A DNA stretch of 64,000 bases from Patagioenas fasciata (lineage: Eukaryota; Chordata; Aves; Columbiformes; Columbidae). Position numbers and translations under genes: made by a program. Numbering within the stretch: the first letter of the stretch is position 1; the number at the start of each line of letters is the position of its first letter. Shown piece after piece: positions 51,286-61,088 of this stretch. The stretch is taken from positions 194,873,604 to 194,937,603 of the forward strand of contig NC_092520.1 in assembly GCF_037038585.1 (NCBI RefSeq), written 5' to 3'. The notes below the pieces were generated by a model. That model was given only the letters and a program-made list of their open reading frames with translations. It did no database searches and was not told the DNA's origin.

Positions 51286-51368
51286 CAGTGATACAAGAAA
51301 AGACATGGAGATTTTAAAACTGAACCTTCTAATGAAAACACATGTAACATATGTATGTTTAGAGACTT
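51286..51368 (+). repeat. 83-bp dispersed direct repeat, copy 2
   Basis: Same length as 50312-50394 and about 94 percent identical (differences include GATACA for GATACG, GACATGG for GATGCGG, and CTTCTAATG for CTTATAATG). Its right end lies only some 20 bp before the polypurine tract begins. Confidence 0.9.
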
Positions 51369-51387
51369 GTTGTGGTAGGACTGTGGG

Positions 51388-51498
51388 GAAGAAAACAAAA
51401 AAGAGAGAGAGAAAGAATAAGAAAAAAAGAAAAAAAAAAGAAAAAAGAAAAAAAAATGAAAAAGGAAAAAGGAAAAAAGAGAAGAAAGAGGAAGAGAA

Positions 51499-51539
<41 letters not shown>

Positions 51540-51792
51540 GAAAGAGAAAGAGAAAGAGAAAAAGAAAGAGAAAGAGAAAGAGAAAGAGAGAGAAAAAATA
51601 AAAGACAAAAGGAAAAGGAAAATAGAAAAAGAGAAAGAAAAAGAAAGAAAAAGAAAAAGAAAAAGAAAAAGAAAAAGAAAAAGAAAAAGAAAAAGAAAAA
51701 GAAAAAGAAAAAGAAAAAGAAAAAGAAAAAGAAAAAAAAAGAAAAAGAAAAAGAAAAAAGAAAAAGAAAGGAAAAAGGAAAAAGACTGAGGA
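51388..51792 (+). repeat. Polypurine (GAAAGA)n/(GAAAAA)n tract
   Basis: About 400 bp of almost only A and G on the plus strand. Positions 51458-51598 (141 bp) and 51624-51785 (162 bp) contain no pyrimidine at all. The first part is built of GAAAGA hexamers, the second of GAAAAA hexamers (from about 51647). The open frames of 106-196 codons on both strands here (Lys/Glu/Arg- or Phe/Leu/Ser-rich) follow from the repeat and are not genes. Such tracts can form intramolecular triplex DNA, stall replication and vary in length. The assembled length may be uncertain. Confidence 0.95.
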
Positions 51793-54321
51793 TAAAAGAT
51801 GCTACATGTATAACAAGAAAGGAAAATATGGAATATTGTATTTTCAGAATCCCCTCCAAAAACATTTTGACACAAATTTAATTTCCCTGTGCTCTTGTTC
51901 GGAGTAGATGGTGTTAACTAATTAATGGCAGGACTTGTTTTAAGGAAAGATTCCCCCACTTTATTTAAAAATAAATTACTGTAATTTGATGTTACTTGTA
52001 AAATCTTGCTCTCAAAACGTTTTGTCAAAATATGTTAAGCATCTATGGAGGAAGGAACTGAGTTTTGTTTTCTTTGTTTTTTCTTAATCAAGAAAAGCTT
52101 CCAGTGTTTATTTTGACATTATTTTCCCCATTGTTTGCAAAACTGTTGATAAGTAAAATTTGTTGACTAATTAACTTCATTGACCACTCATTTTAAGCAA
52201 CAGAGGAGTAAAAGTGAATGCTCACATGCTCTTGCTTCAGAAAGGTAATTTTTTTCTTCTGTTCTCTTTTTCTCTTTGTCTCTCCTTCTGGGTGTGAATA
52301 AATGGGCATCATTTCTGGCTGGATGCCAGATACAGGTCTTTGGGGCTCTGGCTGCCTGATTCACTGTTCTAGCACAGCTTCTCTGGTTCTATGCTTTTAG
52401 TTGGAAGCAGTAGCTCTCAGAAATTGTATTTGCATTCCTCAGCATTTTCTAAGCCATTTCATTTGGTACAGTAAATATTAATCAATGGTCTTAGAGTTTG
52501 TCCAAAAAATTAGCAATGAGATACTTCATTAACATCATAACTGTAATAGATAGACTGTGCAGTATGTGACATTTTGAAATCCATTATCATATTTCTTAGA
52601 AAATCAGATATATATATCTTCAAAAAGTTAAAACCAATATTCAGAGTTTTAAACAGGGTATAGTGAGTTATTACTTTCGAAGTATTTCTCCTTTTTACAC
52701 CTTTCCTAATAATTGTTCCTACAGAGATTTCACCAACAATTTTTACTTGATATTTTTAAGGATATTCACATTTCAGACAACTACTGTTTACACATACCTA
52801 TCAAGAAATTCTAATTAAATCACGGATGTGTAAACCAAAAATATGTTGCCAAGTGCTTGGAAAAAAAAAAAAACATGCTACAGACACTGCTTAGAGATTA
52901 ATTAGTAACTGTCCAAAAGTCAGACTGAGAATATAATGCAATGTGAGACCTGATGTCCATGAACAAGACAAAGGTGTCTCACCACCAGTAACTCTACCTC
53001 CAGAAACTTTCTCTGGTTGTCATAAAAGACACATCATGTTGATTTTTTGCACGCAGATATATTAACAATATTTTGAGACCTACTACATATAATTAGTAAA
53101 GAGACATGGAATCTGTCATGTCAGTGGATCTCAAATCTCTAAAAATATTGCCTTAAGAGCCAAGGATGTATTTTAGAGACTCATGATAATTAGAAAAACT
53201 GTTTTTAAACTTGTAAGTCATTACTTTTTTTTTTTTTTTCCAGAAACTAATAACATCACTATTTGCATCTTGTGACATTCAACCCATGTTCCATTCAAAA
53301 TCATTATAGTTATGGGGACTAAACAAATGTTTCTTCAAAACATCTCACTTTTACAATGATGTTTGCCAAAGCAAAAATTCAGTCGCTTTCTTTAATCGTC
53401 ATGATATACAGTTCCAAATGTAAATTGTGGCTCCTGAAATACATTTTCTGGGGCAGTCTGATTTCCATTGCCATGTTATAGCAATTTGCTTTACTTTTGT
53501 AGAACCGGCAATAATATTGGTTTTGAGAAATGTTACCGGTTGTACTTTACATTTTCCAATATGATTAACATTTGATTTTGATTCTGTTTTCTTAATTGCT
53601 AGTAATAAAAAACAACAGAGTTCCTCATGTTCAATATTTTCTTTACCCACTGTATTATCATCAAGATTTGGATTGTCCATATAACTTTTAACCTGTTAAT
53701 CTCTTTTGGCAGACACATAATCTAGTGCTTCTTTGAAAACTATCTTCATCATTACAGAGGACTGCTTATCGTTTACAATTATATGAATTAGGAGAGAAGC
53801 TCCTGTGATTCATGACCAGTATAGTCAATTTCCCATCCCTTTAACCCTGAGGCCAGAGGCTGATGGTACAAAGCATTTACAGTAGAAAAGATTCAACTTA
53901 TTTCATAGCCCTTCCAGTGAGCTGGTTCCAGGTGTTTCTCTTCACTTCTGCTTAGTCCAAGTCAGATTGGTAGTACACAATCAAAAAAGTTAGCTTTCCA
54001 AATATAATCCAGAGTATTACATTAATCTGTGCAGTTCTACCAAATTTGACCTGTGTCAGAGTGCAGGTTCTGCTTAAAAATACCTGGTGTTAATTCTCTG
54101 TCTGGCTAGTCTGATGTCAATGAAGTCATTCCTAATTCCTGCTTTTGCATGAACAAATGCTTCCACATAGACATAATCCCTGTTTTGTTACCTCATTACT
54201 ATACCATCTAAACACCTCATACTCACTAATGAACCTTATAATCACAATAGTCTTGTTTCTAAAGATGTGACACTGACATACAATAAAAGATTAGTCTGAA
54301 GTCATCATGGGAATGTGTCTA

Positions 54322-54338
54322 TACTACATAATGTAGTA
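54322..54338. repeat. 8-bp perfect inverted repeat around one base
   Basis: TACTACAT, a single A, then ATGTAGTA. Short and AT-rich. It could be chance. Confidence 0.35.
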
Positions 54339-57300
54339 CAGAATGGAAACACCCAGGATAGTCCTACCGTTCTCAGCAGGATAAACATCCTGCATTATCT
54401 GGTTCTGGCCTAATCTGTATTGTTTTAGATATTTGGGGGAGGTACTTCGGGTATCCCTAGGCTTTTCTGCAAATTTATTTTTAGATTCAGTCTAACATGG
54501 AGTTATTCAGAAGTAGTTGCTGCAGAAAAGCTACTCCTCAATAATCCTGTTTGGGTTCTACTCTGGAGCAAAAGATGATAATTGATTTAAAAAAATGTTA
54601 AAATTACTTTTAAAATCCAGCTTATTTTATAGTGCATGGAATGCTTTAAAAGAACACAGAAAGGCAACCAATAAAATAAATAGATTTTAATAAAGTGAGA
54701 AAAGAATCTGCAAATCCCAAAAGGCCTGGTGTCTTACCTCCTTTTAAACTATACTTACTCCACATACTTTTAAGGTGTACATGCTGTTAATACATAAAAT
54801 TATTATCATATAGGGTCTGAAGACTGGTAAGATGGTAATAGTTCAATGCTATACGTAACTCTGCTTATAACGGAATTTTGAAATACTCGGTGCAAATAAT
54901 AATGTGTACAGAGAAGCTTCAGGACACAGAGGATCAAAGTCTTGAGTTAAAAAAATAAAAATCTCTTTCTCTTCTATAACGTAATTTATCAAACAAACTA
55001 GAATAGTCATTGGATGTTATGATGATTAGATGTTCTCTTCCTGCTCTCTGATGACCTCAATAAGGACACTCAACATTTTCAGAATTTCACGATTTTCCAT
55101 ACATGTGTCTCAGATAGTTCTTCCAAACCTAATTAAAGCTTACACATTCAGTCACAGAAATTTTTCAGAATACATTAGTTGGGATTCTGTTGCAGAAGAG
55201 ACAGCATTGTCTTGGGAATACAAATTTGATTCTCAGTGTTGCCTGAGACTTACAGATACCCTTTGTCAGAACAATTTCCACATGAATTGAAAAAACAGGC
55301 ACTAATTCCAAAGCTCAGACTTACAATTTCCAAAATTTACCATTTTGGTGTTTACTGTTAAACTATAGAAAGATATTTTTAAACAGTTGAGGGGCTGTAC
55401 TTCAAATGGAAGAAGTGAGTTGGGATATGTTGGTTAGTTTTAAGTAATACTACAGAATGAGTTATCTTCTGTTTCTTGTTATTCTCTTTCCTATTCTTTT
55501 TCATACTATTTTCCTCTGTTTTCTTTTTAGTTCTTTCAATAAACAGTCTTCAAAATTTTAAATTCTGATAAAAATTTAGGTGGGAGAATGAGTTGCTCAG
55601 AAACTCTGAAAATCCAGCACTCAGTACCCTGTGTTGGGACAAAACCTCTTGGAAATTTTGTCTTCATTCTCTTTACCTACCTTTTAATTCAAGTATGAAA
55701 CACATATATTACTAGATCCTCAGCACGAGCAATGCTGTGTGGCAAAACAAGAAAAGAAGAGCAAGATTTGATGGCTGGAGGACATGTGGCTCAATCAGTG
55801 CACACCACTGTCTGATATCTGGAAAGACTGAAAATTTTAGTACTGGTTGTAGTGTTTTGAGAGAAACTGAACCTGTCCCCTACTGTCTTTTTCATGAAGA
55901 TGCGGTGTGCCTGCTTGTTTGTAAATAACTGGTAGATGATGAAAATAACACAACTGCTGTAAATAAAACAGCTCCACTGACACCAAGATATATAATCTGT
56001 GGATCACTCCATAATGTCTACTGTCTGCATCAAGGTGCTGTGAATTTTAAATCAAGACAGATACTGAAGTCCTTTGCAATTTTTGCATGAAGGGATTTCT
56101 AACTCTTCTGCCTCTCCACACTGCACTCTGATGCTACATGAACTCAGCAACGTGACTGAAAAAAAAAACAAAAAACAAAAAACAAACCCCTCATGTTGTA
56201 ATCAAGTTGTTTATCTTCCATATGCCTCAGTGGAAGGAAATGTGTACATTAAATGTGTATGCATTTATGCATATTATATAAATATACACACATATTAAGT
56301 AGCATCTCATTTCCTCATTAACACTTATGTGTTTTGGCAGGCACTACAAAACAAACAGGTGGTCTGTTATAAGCTGATAGTGTTGTCAAAGTCTGAAGAG
56401 CTGAGGGAAAAAAGTCACAGTTTGCATTTAGCCAAACTTGTAATTGTTATTGGCACTTATTGCAATGAATCCTGTCAGGGATGGAAAGAAAGATATGCCA
56501 CTTTGTCTGGTCAAAGAGAGAAGGGAAGAGAATGAAAATGTTTATAACTTTTTTTTATTTAAAGTCCTTTCTGGTGGAAAGCCCATCTTGTTATTCTTCC
56601 ATGTTTGTTTCATAAGGCATTTAGATTTTATGAATTCTAATAGAACCTGGCCAGCTATATCACAATAATGTATGAACATCTGATGGAAAACTCTAACTAC
56701 GAGGAACCACATGTTGCGTCTGGATGCTCACTCTAGTTCTGTATCCTCTTAATACTAAATCCCAGATGCTTCAAGGAAAGATGTGATCCCTGAAGTGTGT
56801 GAATACTGGAATATTTCTATGCAATGGGAGAAAATTTCTTCCCGATTCCACTTCTTCAAGCTGTGCCCTGAGAAGTCTAGATAAGTAGTACCTGTAACGC
56901 TGCCACTTAAGCCACTATTTTTCCATTCCTCATTTTGATACATTTAAACACATTTTTTCCTGAATAAGTATTGAAATCTTAGAGGGGAAATATTAGTCTT
57001 CACAGTAACTTATCACAGATTTCATGTGTTAATTACATGGTGAGTAAAATAATTACTCCCTTTATAATGCTTTATTTCATTAATCACACAAAGATTTACA
57101 CTTTCTTAAGGCATCACACCACAGTGCAGTGAGTGTGCCAACTGCTAACATCACAGGTGGCAGTTTATTACAGACAGTCTGTGCACAGCCTTGATCGTGC
57201 CAGTGGAAAGGAGGGGACAGAATGTAGTCAGTACTTGGAAAAAACTGATTTACATTATCTCGATATACCAAATGATGGATCTCAACTAATAACCTGGAAA

Positions 57301-58330
57301 AAACAAACTGCAAAGATTTTAGACTAAATGTCATGTACTCCCTTTCCTTTGCAGTGGGGAGGCCTCAGGATTGAAGCTGAGACCTATGCTTACTTTTCCT
57401 AAGAAACACCATTAACACATGCTAGCTAGCTGATCTATTGAGAAGTTTGGAACATATTCCTTTATGTGTTGTGCTACCACAGAGTGGTCCACAAAGGGTG
57501 CATTTTTCACCCTTTCCATAAATTAACATGTTCTTATTCACAGAGTATCAGGATCATGGTTGGAGATTGACTTTCCTGTCTATTCTGTGCAGAGATTTGT
57601 CAAGAAATTAAGAGATGCATATTTTCACTTTGGACACCATACTGACATTTTTTAACATATGTTTATGTCTAGCATATCTAGTATTAGTCTGCAAAACAGC
57701 ACGAGTGCTAAATTGCCAAGAACTCCTCCCTTAGTGACATACGTATACATGAACATAAAAGTGAAGAACACTCAAAACGGCCTTCTAGGAAACCAAGACC
57801 AGCATCTCAGATAATTAATTGTTTCAGCTAAAATTTCATACATAAATACACCACCAAGCAGGGTGTTTCAATCTTTGTGCATCTTGATCATGCATTCACA
57901 GGGACAGGTCTTGCTACTAATTTCCTGACAGAGACATTTCACAACAATAAATATACAAGAAATCTTCTTAAGTAGAACAACTAATGTTGTTACTTAAATG
58001 TTTTCCACACTTAATCTGATGGACTTTAATATAATACTAGTTTGTTACTACAGTGGAAAATAAATTACAAACTTTAAAAAAAAAAAAAACTATGTGAAGA
58101 TTTCATTTCACTAAATCTGTTATTCTTTGTATCCACCCTCCCTCATAAAAAAAAAAAAAAAAGAAAATACAAAATGTCTGGTAGACTAAAATTGTGTCTG
58201 ACTTTTCAAGTAAATGAGAAGTGCAGAGCTGGTAAAACTTCTGCTGTAAAATGTTAGAAAAAATATTGTCATATTCTGTTTACAGAAAACCTATGTTTGG
58301 GGATGTGTGACAGTGAAACCCTTTTAAGGG

Positions 58331-58364
58331 AGAAAAAAACAACCAACCAACCAAACAAACAAAC
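58331..58364 (+). repeat. (AACC)/(AAAC)n simple repeat
   Basis: AACC units pass into AAAC units. It is related in composition to the tracts at 19017 and 56158. Confidence 0.8.
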
Positions 58365-60219
58365 CTCCACAGATTTACATGAAGTACTTCCTTACTGTTT
58401 TGGCTAGCTTTTGATGATACAGGTGAATCTGGTGATTAACATTTTCAGGTTTCTATCCAGCCAAGAGCTTTCTAAGAATTTGGTCCTGTCCATGTCCTCC
58501 AGTAAGAGACCTATAAAAGGCTTAGGAGAAAGGAAGACAAAGAGACCAAATCATAAGGCTTTTAGTTTGTAGCGGATTGCAATTTACGATCTATCCTTTT
58601 AGGAGTTAAAGCACAAATACTGTCACTGCTGAAGTGCCTTTGAGCTGCCCCTGATTCTTGTGTGAACAAAAAAGGGGGCAGCTATGAAAGCAGGAGATAT
58701 TCAAGCAGAGGTGTCCTTGCAGAAGTGCTCTGCTGCTTGCAACACAGTTCAGAAACACAGTTCTGTCCCTCTGAACCCCACCAGAGACAGAAACGTTAGT
58801 GTTCACAAGTACACTGGCTGCTTTGTGAAATACTCTGTGCAACCATAAACAGTAATTTTGTTCAAACTTAAGGAATGTGCACAAGGTAGCAGTCTCTGGC
58901 ACAGCCTTATGCAATGAAAATTGAAGAATCATGAAAAGTTATTTGTGCAAAAACTCTGTACATATAATTCCAAGGCATAACTATAGACAGGGAGGGTCCC
59001 GGACCTCAGCTGAACTTCAGAATAGCATGTCCTTTTTTCATCAAAAAGAAATCATACATTGTTGGGAGTCAAAGGCATGCTTGTTAAACAAATGCCAGCT
59101 ACTTGGGAAAAGGGAATTCTAGTGAACTGAGAAGAAACTTGAAAATCTGCAATCTGTGAATTGAATTATAATGAATTAATAAGCTAGAAATTAGATTCTG
59201 GATGGTATGGGGTTTTTTTTAAACTTTCCCCTAAACCCCAGTATGAACCTCTCAAATGCAGATGCTCCAATATCCAGTCACTGGGATACTGAGGTTACAC
59301 TCACCTTAGCTTTGCAGCTGCAGTCAGGGGTGTGCTCTTGAAGTGAACCACTCAGTCTTTCTCACTGTATTTTCGTACATGTTGTGAAACTCTCTCAAAG
59401 TAAAAAATCTGGATTTTTTTCAGATTAAACTAAGCTGTATGCAGAAGCCCAGGAGCATACCCATTACGTTGCTGCCTCTAGTGAGCACTCAGCACCCAGG
59501 GCAAGGCAACAGCCAGGCCAAAGTAAACCCCTGAAATAAGTTCAACATAGTTGTGAGGGCTTTGGCAGCAGCTGTTTCTCCATCCAGGTCCACTGCACTG
59601 CACTAGTTGCTCATGTTGACATCGCCTGAGTAAACCTCTTCTTTGTCTGACCAAGTATGGTGAAAAAGGGCTGGCTTTGGTTCCTAACTCAGAAAAAAAA
59701 AAATTACAAATGCATGGATGTTGAGTAGAGAGAGGCATTTCCCTGCACCCCAGGCTAAAAGACATCTTTGTGGGTACAAGATTAAGACACTTGCTTCACC
59801 GTAGGTTGGGCAGCTGTATTAGTGTCCCGAATTTTATGGTTTTCAGATGTCACTCTCAAAGTTTCTTCTAAGATGAGACAGGTCTTGGGACTTCATTTAA
59901 AGTACTCAGAGAAATGAGCTGACATCCCTTGTGCTGCCTTGCATTTGCCAGAGGCTGAGTACATGTAAACAGTGACTGTACGTCAGCTGAGACTCTTGTT
60001 ACCTTATGCTGACTTGCTTGCCTGCCTGTGTGTTTGCAGAGGTATTCCAATTAGGTAACTGTGGTTACAAGGTTTTGCTGCCCAGTATCACTGTTTTGTT
60101 GCAGGAGGCATTTGTAAAAAATGACAGATAAGACAAGAGCCCCAAAAGCTGAAGATTCACACAAGCCTGTGATTTTGCAAGAAAGCTAAATGCTAAATGC
60201 TTTTCAAGTATATTTAAGT

Positions 60220-61088
60220 ATGACTGAGTGCACCCACAGCAAGTTTGGCGATATCAAGCTGTGTGGTATGGTTGACATGCTGTAGGGAAGGGATACCAAC
60301 CAGAGGGACCTTTACAGGCTTGAGAAGTGGGCCTGTGTGAACTTAATGAAGTTCAGAAAGGCCAAGTGCAAGGTCCTGCACACAGGCTGGGGCAACCCCA
60401 AACACAAATCCAGACTGGATGGAGAATGGATTAAGAGCAGCCCTGAGGAGAAGGACTTGAAGATGTTGGTTGATGAAAAGCTCAACATGAGGCAGCAATG
60501 TACTACTGCAGCCCAGAAAGCCAGAAGTGTGACCAGCAGGTTGAGAGAGGTGATTCTTCATCACCTGGGGTATTGTGTTCAGCTGTGGGGCCCCTGGCAT
60601 AAGAGGGATATGGACCTGTTGGAGTGAGTCCAGAGGAGGGCCATAAAGATGATCAGAGGGCTGGAGCACCTCTCCTGTGAAGACAGGTTAAGAGACTCGG
60701 GGTTGTTCAGCCTGGAGAAGACTCCAGAAAGACCTCATAGCAGCCTTCCAGTACCTAAAGGGGACCTACGAGAAAGCTAGAGAGGAGCATGTTACAAGGG
60801 CGTGTAGCAACAAGACAATGGGTAATGGCTTTAAAATGAAAGAGGGGAGATTTGGATTACATATAAGGAAGAAAGTCTTCACCATGAGGGTGGTAAGGCA
60901 CTGAAACAGGTTGCCCTGGGAAGTTGTGGATGTCCCATTCCTGTGGCAGTGTTCAAGGCCAGGCTGGATGGTGCTTTGAGCAACCTCGTCTAATGGAACG
61001 TGTCCCTGCCAATGGGCAGGGACATTGGAACCAGGTGAACATTAAGGTTTTTTCCAATCCAAACCATTCTATCATTTTATTATTCTAC
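60220..61088 (+). mobile_element. 5'-truncated CR1 LINE with end of RT ORF and 3' tail
   Basis: At about 870 bp this is the longest transposon fragment in the window. It enters CR1 ORF2 just before the reverse-transcriptase catalytic region, where the FADD-type motif is expected near 60243-60257, but that stretch is mutated (GTTTGGCGATATCAAGC) and the aspartate pair is not preserved. It then reads through the conserved C-terminal part, has a small deletion near 60722 (GAAGACTCCAG), and reaches the 3' end with CCCTGCCAATGGGCAGGGAC, TTTTTTCCAATCCAAACC and an ATTCTATCATTTTATTATTC tail. The copy is dead. CR1 is the dominant LINE of birds and other reptiles. Confidence 0.93.
60337..60627 (+). pseudogene. 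CR1 ORF2 (reverse transcriptase C-terminal) fragment
   Basis: This 96-codon open stretch lies inside the CR1 copy. Residues at its start ([19 protein letters not shown]) and near its end ([19 protein letters not shown]) match the region of CR1 ORF2 downstream of the catalytic aspartates. The methionine is internal, not a true start, because homologous sequence continues upstream. The TGA at 60625-60627 falls where CR1 coding sequence normally continues, so it is a disabling mutation, and homologous sequence resumes just after it. The ORF has lost its 5' part, including the endonuclease and most of the polymerase, and cannot make an active enzyme. The antisense frame at 60343-60669 is a shadow. 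Confidence 0.85.

Larger units (their letters stand above)
51793..60219. other. Unique noncoding DNA
   Basis: I recognise no gene or interspersed repeat. Low-complexity pieces are A/T runs near 52860-52872, 53226-53240, 58077-58090 and 58148-58162, AAAC/AACC tracts near 56158-56187 and 58331-58364, and a 17-bp palindrome at 54322-54338. Positions about 58600-60100 are less AT-rich and carry frames up to 108 codons (58606-58932 minus), but neither an LTR structure nor a known protein could be made out. Confidence 0.5.

Noticed and set aside
50312..51368. The 83-bp repeats as the LTRs of a small retroelement
   Set aside because: No TG...CA ends, primer-binding site, polypurine primer or coding sequence between them, and flanks show no target duplication.
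51281..51881. Long open frames on both strands (106-196 codons)
   Set aside because: They are made by the purine-only hexamer repeat; the proteins are monotonous Lys/Glu/Arg or Phe/Leu/Ser strings.
58606..58932. 108-codon minus-strand frame in a GC-richer patch, possible LTR or gene
   Set aside because: No TG...CA ends with duplications, no TATA/poly(A) order, no known protein motif and no convincing splice sites.
60343..60669. 108-codon minus-strand frame
   Set aside because: It is the antisense shadow of the CR1 ORF2 fragment.
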